From: Desulfovibrionaceae bacterium UBA3823
GTDB lineage: Bacteria > Desulfobacterota > Desulfovibrionia > Desulfovibrionales > Desulfovibrionaceae
Assembly: GCA_002369295.1 (NCBI GenBank)
Contig: DFDR01000062.1
Location: 421 to 17,189, forward strand
Direction of reading: 5' to 3'
DNA length: 16,769 nucleotides
The translations under genes and the position numbers were made by a program. The notes under the pieces were generated by a model. The model ran no database searches. It was not told the DNA's origin and was given only the letters and a program-made list of their open reading frames with translations. This document shows positions 6,533 to 13,316 of this stretch, one piece after another (position 1 is the stretch's first letter; each line of letters opens with the position of its first letter).

Positions 6533-7098
6533 AAGAGGCGCAGTGCGGAAATGCCGGCGGCTTGCAGCCCGGCCTGGCGAATGCCAGAAGCTCGACGACC
6601 GCTCGACGACAGTTGACGCTGCGGACCGCAAGCGGCGGCTGAACCTGCTTGCGGCGGTCCTGGCGCATTCCCTGCCGGTCTCCCGCCAATCTTCGCGTAC
6701 GTGACGAAGGGCCAGATCCGGGAAGCATGGCTGCCTGTCAACTGCCGTGCATAGGCGAAGCTTTGCTCTGCTTCGGGGATGCTGGCGTGGGCGCTGCCGT
6801 GTACATTGGCGTGGACACTGGCGTGCGAGGCTGCAGGCTCAGCTGGCAAGACAAAAATCCGGGACGCTTCCCGGCGCCGCGCGTCAGGCCGGCCAGCAGC
6901 GCGTCAGCCACAGCAGAAAGGCGCAGTGCAAGCGCGCTGACAGCGCGGCGCAGACCGGCAGGCTGTACAATTTTTTGACACGCCGCACGCTTCCTGCCAG
7001 GCAGTGGATGGTTTTAATACAGGGGGGGGCATGGCCGGCGCGGGGGCAAGCGCCGCATGCCGCTGGCGGGGCGGTCTGGCGGGGAGGGCTTCCCCTGC
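6533..7098. other. 566-base stretch without a convincing gene
   Basis: No ORF here has protein character or a ribosome site. It holds a short CGCGCT-GAC-AGCGCG hairpin near 6934-6948, a small AT-rich patch around 6966-6979 with TTGACA but no matching -10, and an eight-G run at 7022-7029. It may be decayed sequence between the HTH gene and the convergent gene on the other strand. Confidence 0.4.
7022..7029. repeat. Eight-G homopolymer tract
   Basis: A run of eight G lies in non-coding sequence about 70 bases beyond the stop of the ZraP-like gene. It is a slippage-prone tract, but there is no gene obviously switched by it. Confidence 0.6.
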
Positions 7099-7587
7099 TC
7101 AGCGCTGCTGGGCCTGGGACTGGCTGGAGGCGTACATGCGGCGCATGCCCCGGCAGCCTCGAGGCAAGGGCGGGGCGAGGCGCACGCCAGCCTCAGCCTG
7201 GAGCTTGCGGCGCACCTCAAGCAGCCGTGCGCGCATGGCGTTGCGCAGGCCCTGCAGTTCAAGGCCAAGGCGGCTGAGCTGCTCGGGATCGGACCCGTCC
7301 TTGAAGTCGAGGGCGGCAAGTTCCTGCATTTTCATGGTAATTCGCATGTCGAGCTCGCGCAGGCCGGGCAGGGAGTCCTGGAGAATGGCGATGGCCTTCT
7401 GGCGCTTCTCCGGCTTCAGGGAGCCGATGGTGGCATCGAAGGAGGCATCGATGCGGCCGTCCTGGAGGCGGGGGGTGTTCTCTGCGGCGCTGGCGGGCGT
7501 GCCGGCATCTTCGGAAGCGGCGCCTGCTTCCAGCGCGGCAAGCATGGCCTGCAGCAGCATCAGCACGGCAAGTAGGCTCTTGATCAT
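7099..7587 (-). CDS. Periplasmic ZraP/Spy/CpxP-like helical protein
   Basis: A 162-residue exported protein. MIKSLLAVLMLLQAMLAALEAGAA is a signal peptide with a cut around residues 21-24. After a flexible Ala/Pro/Thr linker, residues ~55-140 are all-helical: LKPEKRQKAIAILQDSL, then an Arg/Glu amphipathic hairpin (PGLRELDMRITMKMQELAALD) and LELQGLRNAMRARLLEVRR. The order (L-x-P-E-(x)n-helix-turn-helix) is that of small periplasmic chaperone/metal sensors of the ZraP, Spy and CpxP kind, often annotated as periplasmic heavy metal sensor; the diagnostic LTxxQ motif is not clearly present. The C-terminus is Arg/Gln-rich (MYASSQSQAQQR). The start at 7587 was chosen because the signal begins there; GGAG is ten bases upstream. 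It is 198 bases downstream of, and co-oriented with, the nucleotidyltransferase gene. Confidence 0.6.
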   Translation of the reverse strand: MIKSLLAVLMLLQAMLAALEAGAASEDAGTPASAAENTPRLQDGRIDASFDATIGSLKPEKRQKAIAILQDSLPGLRELDMRITMKMQELAALDFKDGSDPEQLSRLGLELQGLRNAMRARLLEVRRKLQAEAGVRLAPPLPRGCRGMRRMYASSQSQAQQR

Positions 7588-7627
7588 GAAGCAGGGTCTC
7601 CAGACAAAAGGGCTATATGGCTTCATT

Positions 7628-7645
7628 TATGCAAGATCTATGCAA
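7628..7645. promoter_or_regulatory. Direct repeat TATGCAA-GATC-TATGCAA upstream of the ZraP-like gene
   Basis: Two identical 7-base units are spaced 11 bases apart, one helical turn, about 40-60 bases before the start. On the gene's strand they read TTGCATA twice. This is the arrangement of a response-regulator half-site pair. No confident -10/-35 accompanies it. Confidence 0.35.
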
Positions 7646-7785
7646 AGCGCAAGCGCGCGCTTCGCGGGCTGCATGCTTGCGGGCCGTCCTGCAGCCTTCC
7701 CGCCTCGGGCAGTACGGCATCGCCAGGCAGGCCAGGGCTCCAGGCTCCCCGGGAGAGCCAGCGCAGAGCGGCCTGGCCGGCGGGG

Positions 7786-8412
7786 TCAGATTCCGCGGGA
7801 CGCCAGCTCGGCCAGGGCCCGTTCGTAGTCTTCAGGCCGGTCCATGTCTCTGTCGCCGAAGCCGCCCTCCTGGGCAAGCTCCTCGACGCAGGCCTCGTCA
7901 ATCAGGGTCCTGAGTCCCCCTTCCGGGGCGCTTTGCACGGCACGCCCGGCAAGGCGTCTGGAGAGCAGGGGAGGATGGCCGCGCCTGCCTCCCCAGGCTG
8001 GCGCCAGGCAGTCTGCCTGGCTTGTCCGCGCGCGCTCTGCCAGGGCCCGCACCACGGCGGGCTCGATCAGCGGGATGTCCACCGGATGCACGCCGAACCA
8101 GACTGCCTGGGGAAAGCGCTCAAGCGCATAGGCAAGGCCCGTCCTGACGGAGGAGTACATGCCGTCTTCGGGCCGGGCGTTGCGCACCCAGGCTATGCCG
8201 ATGCGGCAGGCCTCCGCCTCCACCAGTTCCGCCTTGTGGCCTGCAACGGCGCATATCTGCTCCACGCCCGCCCTGCGCCAGACGCCGGCTGCAAAGGAGA
8301 GCACCGTTCCCCCGCCGAAGGGCAGGAGCGGCTTGAAGCGCTTCATGCGCGTTGAAAAGCCGGCGGCGAGCACCACGGCCGCCACATGGGAAAACGCGTT
8401 CTTCCTGTCCAT
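7786..8412 (-). CDS. MobA-like nucleotidyltransferase (MocA/CoxI-type family)
   Basis: A 208-residue cytosolic NTP-transferase with the Rossmann-like fold used to attach CMP or GMP to molybdopterin, or to activate sugars. Seen motifs: the nucleotide loop LAAGFSTRM (15-23) with K27 in RFKPLLPF, the metal-binding Asp in HPVDIP (109-114), GGRRGHPPLL (141-150), and the C-terminal DMDRPEDY (189-196), equivalent to the family's D-x-D-T-P-E-D. This pattern fits the molybdenum-cofactor cytidylyltransferase group better than IspD or GlmU, but the substrate cannot be fixed from sequence, and no xdhC or molybdoenzyme gene is nearby. AGGAGG sits six to seven bases before the ATG at 8412; the ORF extends further upstream but without support. 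It is divergent from the deoxyribosyltransferase gene. Confidence 0.82.
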   Translation of the reverse strand: MDRKNAFSHVAAVVLAAGFSTRMKRFKPLLPFGGGTVLSFAAGVWRRAGVEQICAVAGHKAELVEAEACRIGIAWVRNARPEDGMYSSVRTGLAYALERFPQAVWFGVHPVDIPLIEPAVVRALAERARTSQADCLAPAWGGRRGHPPLLSRRLAGRAVQSAPEGGLRTLIDEACVEELAQEGGFGDRDMDRPEDYERALAELASRGI

Positions 8413-8655
8413 GCCAGACCTCCTCCGGCTCCGGGCTTCAAGCCGGACTTCAAGACTGTCCGGCACGCCTCCCGCTCCTTGTACGCCGCCTGCGGCCGCA
8501 GGAAAAGCCCGGGCGCCCTGCTGTCCTCGTCCGCAGGCCAGATTCCCGGCTGCTTGCACCTTCAGGGCAAAGAGCTTAGAGGAAAGGAGCAGGGCAGCCG
8601 GCACTTGAACTTCAAGTTTCCCGCCCCTGCCCAACGAACAGCAAAGGATCGAGTC
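8413..8655. other. Divergent intergenic region
   Basis: It separates the two head-to-head genes. The strong GGAGGAGG of the left gene is at its left end, and a perfect 15-base palindrome lies at 8603-8617. No clear sigma-70 pair was found in either direction. Confidence 0.4.
8603..8617. promoter_or_regulatory. Perfect palindrome ACTTGAA-C-TTCAAGT (copy 2 of 2)
   Basis: A flawless 15-base inverted repeat 38 bases before the deoxyribosyltransferase ATG, in sequence that is otherwise GC-rich. It matches the promoter-embedded site at 1530-1544 at all but the centre base and one arm base. It is too tight to form an RNA hairpin, so a dimeric regulator site is more likely. Confidence 0.45.
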
Positions 8656-9087
8656 ATGCGCATCTATCAAGCAGGCCCCCTCTTCTCCGAGGCCGAGCGC
8701 GACTGGCACCTCAAGCTCAAGGCGCGCCTCCTGACGGCAGGATTCGAGGTGGTGTGGCCGGGCGAACTCGTCAGCCCCGAAGAAGCCGCCTCCTGGGGCG
8801 CCGAAGCCCCGGCGAGGATCATGCAGCGCGACCTCGAGGGCCTCGTCGACTGCGACGTGGTGGCAGCCCTGCTGGACGGCCCCCAGGTGGACGACGGCAC
8901 AGCCTTCGAGATTGGCTTTGCCTATGCCAAGGGCATTCCGGTCATCGGCGTGCGCACGGACTTCCGCGCCTGCGGCGAGAACAGCGAGAGCGTGGTCGGC
9001 GCCATGATCGAGGGCGCCTGCCGCACCATCGTCAGAAGCCGCCTCGAGCTCGTCCAGGCGCTCCTGCAGATGCCCTCCCGCGGCTAG
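8656..9087 (+). CDS. Nucleoside 2-deoxyribosyltransferase
   Basis: A 143-residue cytosolic enzyme that swaps or hydrolyses the base of 2'-deoxynucleosides, a nucleotide-salvage or pool-cleaning role. It opens MRIYQAGPLFSEAER, the usual first strand and loop (x-Y-x-A-G-P-L-F). DVVAALLDGPQVDDGTAFEIGFAYAKG (66-93) carries the family's D-x-G-T-x-x-E-x-G-x-A motif, with E85 as the expected nucleophile and D79/D80 near the sugar. GIPVIGVRTDFR and GENSESVVGAMIEG follow; the latter matches the region supplying Asn to the neighbouring active site. The length is normal for the family. I placed the start at 8656, where AAAGGA lies about eight bases upstream, rather than at in-frame ATGs further left that would overlap the divergent gene. 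A palindromic site precedes it. Confidence 0.88.
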   Translation: MRIYQAGPLFSEAERDWHLKLKARLLTAGFEVVWPGELVSPEEAASWGAEAPARIMQRDLEGLVDCDVVAALLDGPQVDDGTAFEIGFAYAKGIPVIGVRTDFRACGENSESVVGAMIEGACRTIVRSRLELVQALLQMPSRG

Positions 9088-9119
9088 GCGCAAGCGCCTT
9101 TCCCTCGCGGCGAGGCAGC
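9087..9119 (+). terminator. Weak paired hairpins after the deoxyribosyltransferase gene
   Basis: AGGCG-CAAG-CGCCT followed by TTCCCTC, then CCTCG-CGG-CGAGG. The first begins at the stop codon. Stems are five bases and the T-run is short, so termination is possible but not strong. Confidence 0.35.
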
Positions 9120-9162
9120 CCAGGCGACTTCCCCTGGCGCGCATCTGCCTGAAGGCGGCCAC

Positions 9163-9190
9163 GCCAGCGTGCAACTGCCAGCGTGCATCT
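9163..9190. repeat. 14-base tandem duplication in intergenic DNA
   Basis: GCCAGCGTGCAACT is followed at once by GCCAGCGTGCATCT (one difference), then a partial third unit GGCATCGCGCATC. The rest of the non-coding stretch 9120-9381 shows only GCAT/CTGGC-rich, low-complexity sequence. Confidence 0.6.
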
Positions 9191-9381
9191 GGCATCGCGC
9201 ATCGTGACGCCAGCACCGCTGCGCGCGCATCTGGCAGCCTGCGCTCCTGCGCCGGCTGCGCCCATGTCCCCTGGCCGGCAGAGCGCAGGGGATGGCAAGA
9301 GCAGAGGATGGCAGAGCAGAGGTTGCCGGCACGGCCTGAAGGCGCCGCGGGGCCGGCATGCCAGGCAAGGAAGCCGGGCGC

Positions 9382-10419
9382 CTAGCGCCGGGTGGGCATT
9401 TCTTCAATCCATTCGGCCAGATTGTCCAGAAAGTCTGCGGACATGCGCGCGTGGATCTGGATGCGGCGCTCGGCCCGGCGCGCGGCCTCGGGATTCTGCC
9501 TGGCCAGTTCGCGCTGGGCCTCGGTGGGCTCAGCGCCAAGCAGGCTCATGAGATCTTCGGCCCGCGCGGCGACGGCGTCCCTGAGGCGGTCCGCCCACTG
9601 CGGATAGCTGGGATCGGCGGGAAAGACCAGGCTGCAGGCGGCGTAGAGGCGGGATGCCTCGCTCAGCACCGTGCGGCAGTCCGTCTGGCCTATGACCTGG
9701 CAGGCCTTGACTGCGCCCTCGGCCGCGAGCAGGGCGCCCCCGGCGAAGTCCACGGCCCAGTGCTGTTCCTGGGCAAAGGCGTCAAAGTCGAGGCCCGGCA
9801 GAAGCAGCATGTCGGCGCCCGAGGGCTCGGCCGGCACGTTCCAGGGCATGCGTTCGGACTTGCGGCTGGCGCCGATGATCCAGCGGAAGACCTTGAGGCA
9901 GCGGAACAGGAGGCGCAGGGGCAGGGGCAGGGCGCTGAATTCGCCGGGAAGCCTGCGCCAGGCAAGGGACTGCGCCGCGCGCATGGCCAGCGGGAGCCCC
10001 GGATCAAGACCAAGCTTCCGGGCCGCCTCCTCAAGCCCCGGCAGCATGGCCTCGCCGTGCAGGGGCTCGTTCCTCAGCGCCTCCCAAGCCTTCTCGCCGA
10101 ACTCGGGCAGGCGGTAGTAGGGCCGAAAGAGGGCCGCGTCGCACAGCACGAGGCGCCTGGCGTGCTCGGCCGCGCCCGCCATGCCGGCAAAGAGCCCCTC
10201 GACGTGCTCCTCGTCCAGGGGAAAGCTGGCGACGCCCGCCTGCGCAAGGCGGGCCTCCTTGGCCTCGTGCCAGGCATTGAGCCAGGCGCGCTTGTGCGCA
10301 AAGTTCCCGCCCTGTTCGCGCGAGCGCTCGATGTCGTCGAGCACCAGCCGGGTCTCGAGCACGTAGAGGAGCAGCGCGGCCTTGGCCGGCAAACCGAATT
10401 TCTCTGCCAGTACACCCAT
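9382..10419 (-). CDS. Uncharacterised helical cytosolic protein, 345 residues
   Basis: I do not recognise this family. The protein has no signal peptide and no long membrane segment; a moderately hydrophobic stretch PLPLRLLFRCLKVFRWIIG lies near residues 180-200. It is rich in Ala, Glu, Arg and Leu and predicted mostly helical throughout, with conserved-looking patches FPLDEEHVEGLF, YRLPEFGEKAWEAL and PSYPQWADRLRDAVAARAEDLMSL. The C-terminus is amphipathic (RRAERRIQIHARMSADFLDNLAEWIEEM). The ATG at 10419 has AAGGAG seven bases before it; the frame remains open upstream but that part has no support. It lies 35 bases after the stop of the membrane protein gene and on the same strand, so the two are probably co-transcribed and may act together, for instance as a soluble partner at the membrane. 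Function unknown. Confidence 0.8.
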   Translation of the reverse strand: MGVLAEKFGLPAKAALLLYVLETRLVLDDIERSREQGGNFAHKRAWLNAWHEAKEARLAQAGVASFPLDEEHVEGLFAGMAGAAEHARRLVLCDAALFRPYYRLPEFGEKAWEALRNEPLHGEAMLPGLEEAARKLGLDPGLPLAMRAAQSLAWRRLPGEFSALPLPLRLLFRCLKVFRWIIGASRKSERMPWNVPAEPSGADMLLLPGLDFDAFAQEQHWAVDFAGGALLAAEGAVKACQVIGQTDCRTVLSEASRLYAACSLVFPADPSYPQWADRLRDAVAARAEDLMSLLGAEPTEAQRELARQNPEAARRAERRIQIHARMSADFLDNLAEWIEEMPTRR

Positions 10420-10454
10420 GTGACGCTCCTTCAGGCAAGGTCCTGGAAAAAAGG

Positions 10455-11219
10455 CTAGAGCTTCGCCAAGGCCAGCGCCTGGCGGCACACGCCGCTGTAG
10501 AGCAGGGCTGTGCCGGCCATGGCAGCCAGAGAGAGCAGGACGCCCTTCACCGAGAAGAGAGAGACCGGGGGAAGGCCGGCGGCAAGGCCTGCCAGGCCGC
10601 GCAGGATGCGGGCCAGAGGCCAGGCAACGGCGAGGAGCACATAGAGCGGCACAAGTTCAAGCACCTGCCTGAAGCCGGCAAAGCCCATGGCCGCGTTCAT
10701 GAAATCCTGAGGCCGGCTGGCCAGGGAGAAGTCGAGGAAGGCGTGCACGAGAGGCTTGAAGCCGGCGCTCTGAACGAGCCAGACAAAGCCGCCCGCCACG
10801 TAGAGCACGGTGGCGGAGAGGAAGATGAAGACCGCCATGGACTGGTTGCGGACGTGCTTCTGGGTGAAGCGGCTCGACCGCCCGCTTCCTGCATCCATGA
10901 AAAGGGAGAGGAAGAAGGCGGCGCCAAAGCATGCGCCGAGGTAGAGCCAGAGGGGCGTTCCCAGCATGAGCAGGCAGAGAAGATAGTTGAGAAGCAAAAC
11001 GAGGCTCACGAAGCCGAAAGGATGCCGTTCGGGAGCGGCCTTGGCTGCCTGGCCGGCCGGGGCCGCGGAGGCTTCCCTGGCGGCATCGGCCACAGGGGCT
11101 TGCCCGGCCGCGGGCGCGGGGCTTTCCTTGGCGATATCGGGCGCGGGGGCTTGCGGAGCGCTGCGGTCGCTCTGGGGGGGGACGGCAGAAGCCGTACTTG
11201 GGGTAGCGGGTTCAGTCAT
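10455..11219 (-). CDS. Uncharacterised multi-pass membrane protein with Pro/Ala-rich N-terminal tail
   Basis: A 254-residue inner-membrane protein not assigned to a family. Residues 1-66 are a low-complexity tail of Ala, Pro, Ser and Gln with imperfect APAAGQAPVADAA / APAGQAAKAA units, probably disordered. Hydrophobic helices follow at about 68-87, 88-107, 128-150, 185-206 and 220-243. A charged loop (GSGRSSRFTQKHVRNQ, 111-126) separates the second and third. The start at 11219 has AGGA nine bases upstream. A run of eight C (codons 13-16) lies in the tail, so a one-base slip would abort translation early. It is the first gene of a two-gene unit with the 345-residue protein. No promoter was convincing. 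A structural or regulatory membrane role is possible, but nothing in the sequence says which. Confidence 0.8.
   Translation of the reverse strand: MTEPATPSTASAVPPQSDRSAPQAPAPDIAKESPAPAAGQAPVADAAREASAAPAGQAAKAAPERHPFGFVSLVLLLNYLLCLLMLGTPLWLYLGACFGAAFFLSLFMDAGSGRSSRFTQKHVRNQSMAVFIFLSATVLYVAGGFVWLVQSAGFKPLVHAFLDFSLASRPQDFMNAAMGFAGFRQVLELVPLYVLLAVAWPLARILRGLAGLAAGLPPVSLFSVKGVLLSLAAMAGTALLYSGVCRQALALAKL
11174..11181. repeat. Eight-G/C homopolymer inside the membrane protein gene
   Basis: On the coding strand this is eight C across codons 13-16 (Val-Pro-Pro-Gln). It is the only long homopolymer inside a coding sequence seen in the window and lies near the 5' end, the position used by phase-variable genes. 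Confidence 0.6.
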
Positions 11220-12041
11220 GGCTTGAATTCCTGACGTAGCTGAAAAGTGCGCACTGCTGCCGCCTTCAAGCTGAGGATAACATTCTCTGCCAGAAGCGGC
11301 TCGGAGAAATGTGCCGCAAAGCGCAGGCGTTGACCATAGCTTTAAGACTCGGACAGCATCTTCACGCCCTGGCATGCGGGCGCCCCGGCAAAGCCTGGGG
11401 GCCGCGCCTGGCATGCGGCAGAAGGCAATGGCGCAGAATTGCCGCGCGTCCGGCCGAGGGGCGGGGCCGCCCGGGGGACGCCCGCCCTTGCGGCTGGAAA
11501 TTTCGCCACGGGTGCCAAGGCGTCCAGACGCCGGGCGCGGATCCACGCCGAGGCCGTCTCCGGCGTCGCCGAAGAGCCGGCACATGCCCGTCCTGACGCT
11601 GGCCAGCGATGCGCCGCCAGGCATGCCGGGCGCCTCTCCGCTCCCTGGCAGACAGCAGGCGGCGCCTTCCTGCCGCAGACGGGCAACGCCGCAGCGACCG
11701 CCAGGCCAGAGTCGGAGGGGATTCGGCAGTCCCCGCAGGAGCCAAGTAAAAACAGTAATTATTCCTCATTGCAGATCGCTGGCCGTCGATTCCGTCAGCT
11801 GTGCCGTGCGTGAACAAACCCCTCGCACTGATTTCGGCCTCGCTCTCTACCGGTTTTTGAGCGGGCGTACATCCCTTCTTTTCAGGTATTGCGCTTTGAC
11901 TGCATTCTCTGCTAAGCTTCCCATATCCAGTTTCCTGCAGGCAAAGCCCCCTTTTCCAGTGCACCGAGGAACGGCAGAGGGCCTGCAGGGCGTCAACGGC
12001 CCGGAAAGTGAACAGCAGCTTAAACAACAAAGGAGTAGCTC
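11220..12041. other. 822-base region without a convincing gene
   Basis: Several long open frames cross 11310-12030 on both strands, but they are Arg/Pro/Gly-rich, lack ribosome sites and look like GC-driven chance frames. The left part should hold the promoter of the membrane protein gene, but none is clear; a palindrome AGTGCGCACT is at 11246-11255. From about 11740 the base composition becomes more AT-rich. A weak promoter-like pair, TTGCGC (11889-11894), 18 bases, TAAGCT (11913-11918), could serve the secreted-protein gene to the right. Confidence 0.4.
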
Positions 12042-12461
12042 ATGTTCAGACGCATCCCAACAGCCGTTTCCCAGTTCTGCCTTGCTCTCATGCTTGTTTT
12101 CGCAACCGCCACCTTGGCGCAGGCAGCAGGCCCCTTGAGCTTTGACGTGACACGTTGTGCCGTCGGCCCCTCAAGAGGAGGGGTCCAAGATCTTGCCTTC
12201 AATTATTATGTAAACAATATTTCTCAATTTGAATATATTACAAAAATTAATTGGATGGAAGTAGAAGTAACAGCACAACGTCCTGGAGGACAAGTTACTA
12301 AGCATAAGTTCAGAACAACGGTAAATCGTGTCATTAATCCACCACTTGCTCCTCGAAGAAGAATACAGTTCAGCCATAAGTTCTCTGTAAGGACAGGTTC
12401 ATCTCCGTTTACGAGAATTGCTGTCAGGGTATCAAGATGGAACTATAGTCATACGAGGTAA
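12042..12461 (+). CDS. Small secreted protein with AT-rich mature part
   Basis: A 139-residue protein with a signal peptide: MFRR, a hydrophobic core (SQFCLALMLVFATATLA), likely cut after AQA or AQAA near residue 28-29. The mature ~110 residues are basic, rich in beta-type residues (FNYYVNNISQFEYITKIN, WMEVEVTAQR, KFRTTVNRVINPP, RIAVRVSRWNY), with a single Cys at 39, so no disulfide within the chain. I do not recognise a family. A strong AAAGGAG is seven to eight bases before the ATG. The codons for the signal peptide are GC-rich like the neighbours, but from about 12180 the gene turns AT-rich: I count 89 G/C in 240 bases (37%) at 12181-12420. This suggests a foreign mature domain, or a wholly acquired gene, behind a host-like signal. 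It could be an envelope or surface factor. Confidence 0.8.
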   Translation: MFRRIPTAVSQFCLALMLVFATATLAQAAGPLSFDVTRCAVGPSRGGVQDLAFNYYVNNISQFEYITKINWMEVEVTAQRPGGQVTKHKFRTTVNRVINPPLAPRRRIQFSHKFSVRTGSSPFTRIAVRVSRWNYSHTR

Positions 12462-12462
12462 G

Positions 12463-12491
12463 GCAGTATTCCAACTGCATACCTTTCTTTA
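12463..12491 (+). terminator. Weak terminator after the secreted-protein gene
   Basis: GCAGT pairs with ACTGC over a six-base loop, followed by ATACCTTTCTTT. It starts two bases after the stop. The stem is short. Confidence 0.35.
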
Positions 12492-12500
12492 GCGACACGC

Positions 12501-12863
12501 ATGCGCCAGTTCTGGCTGGAAGGCGAGGACTGGCGCTTCGTGCGTCATGGGGTCGCCATCCTCTTGGGAGCGCTATCGTCTTGCGCCGAGGTGGCCGTGG
12601 ACGCCATGGCAGCCCGGACAGGCGACGGCAAGAAGGCGCTGAGGCTGCCTTTCCTGCCGGCAGAGGCCCTCAAGGACGCATGCGCGCAGGCCAAAGCAAT
12701 CCAGCCTCCCTGGAGCCATCCTCAAAGCCCTCCACTCGGAAAAAGGACTGCAGCCTGGCGCTCATCCGCAAGGACGTCAGCTTTGTCTGTGCACGCAGGC
12801 ACAGCGGCATCTGCAGGCGAATTACTTACATCCACCCTACTCGAGGATTTAACAAAGCAGTAA
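12501..12863 (+). pseudogene. Degenerate or doubtful ORF
   Basis: The frame from 12501 encodes a plausible-looking first half (MRQFWLEGEDWRFVRHG, then AILLGALSSCAEVAVDAMAARTGDGKKALRLPF) with GC-rich third positions, then becomes Ser/Pro/Arg-rich after about residue 68 and ends in AT-rich DNA. No ribosome site was found before the ATG. Another frame reads KDCSLALIRKDVSFVCARRH near the end, so a frameshifted remnant is possible. I do not recognise any family; it may simply be non-coding. Confidence 0.22.
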
Positions 12864-12905
12864 TTTAGAAAAATTTAAAATATTTTGTTGATAATCAACA
12901 GGTTG
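12855..12905. promoter_or_regulatory. AT-rich patch with 15-base palindrome and IHF-like site
   Basis: The line 12841-12900 has 13 G/C in 60. It contains TGTTGAT-A-ATCAACA (12886-12900), a perfect palindrome, and AATCAA-CAGG-TTG (12893-12905), which fits the IHF consensus WATCAANNNNTTR exactly, with an A/T tract upstream. The palindrome also contains TTATCAACA-like halves one base off a DnaA box. No gene starts close by. Confidence 0.4.
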
Positions 12906-13316
12906 GTGCGAAACATTTCTCGATTGGATCGCGTAGGGGTAAAGACAGGCGGGAAATCTAGGTAATGCAATACCGTAAAAAACGGCAATCCGGCAAGAGC
13001 AAGAGAAGCTTCGCACGAGGCACTTCCCATGGCGCGCCTGCCGAAGCCGCTGTCGATGCGACAGGCCTCGGCAGACCTGAAGCCGGCCATGCCCACGGCG
13101 CGAAGGCAATCCTCGCGAAGCGCTTGCGACCGTGGGTGCCCAGTGCCTGGCGAGGCAGGCGGCATGCCGCGCGGCCAGGGACGGATTCCGCTGACCGGCA
13201 CGGCGTCGGCAAGGGCAGGGCGGCTGCCGCTTCAAGGACAAGTTCAGGTTCAGCTGCAGGCTTCGCGCCGGCCGGCGCCTGCAGGAGCCTGGCCGGCAAG
13301 GGCGATCCCCCCGCGG
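12906..13316. other. Intergenic region left of the flavoprotein gene
   Basis: GC-rich from about 13000, with no supported gene. It contains ACGG/CCGT pairs around an A-run near 12972-12983 and a hairpin at 13255-13283. Open frames crossing it on the plus strand are shadows of the flavoprotein gene or lack protein character. Confidence 0.4.
13255..13283 (-). terminator. Hairpin downstream of the flavoprotein gene
   Basis: TGCAGGC and GCCTGCA pair perfectly (plus one more C-G outside), enclosing a GCCGGCCGGC core that can pair further. It begins about 33 bases after the stop on the minus strand. No T-run follows. Confidence 0.35.

Noticed and set aside
6934..6979. Intrinsic terminator formed by CGCGCT-GAC-AGCGCG and the later T-run
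   Set aside because: The T-run is about 20 bases away from the stem, too far for intrinsic termination.
8336..8349. TGAAGCGCTTCA palindrome as a third copy of the shared operator
   Set aside because: Inside the nucleotidyltransferase coding region and its core differs from ACTTGAA-N-TTCAAGT.
9120..9381. CRISPR-like array from repeated GCCAGCGTGCATCTGGC-type words
   Set aside because: Units are 14 bases, adjacent without spacers and imperfect; no cas genes.
11311..12138. 275-residue plus frame and the antisense frame 11362-12030
   Set aside because: Arg/Pro/Ser-rich, no ribosome site, and runs into the signal-peptide gene in a different frame.
12886..12900. Replication origin / DnaA-box interpretation of the palindrome in AT-rich DNA
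   Set aside because: The halves are one base off a DnaA box, there is no cluster of boxes, and no dnaA, dnaN or rep gene nearby.
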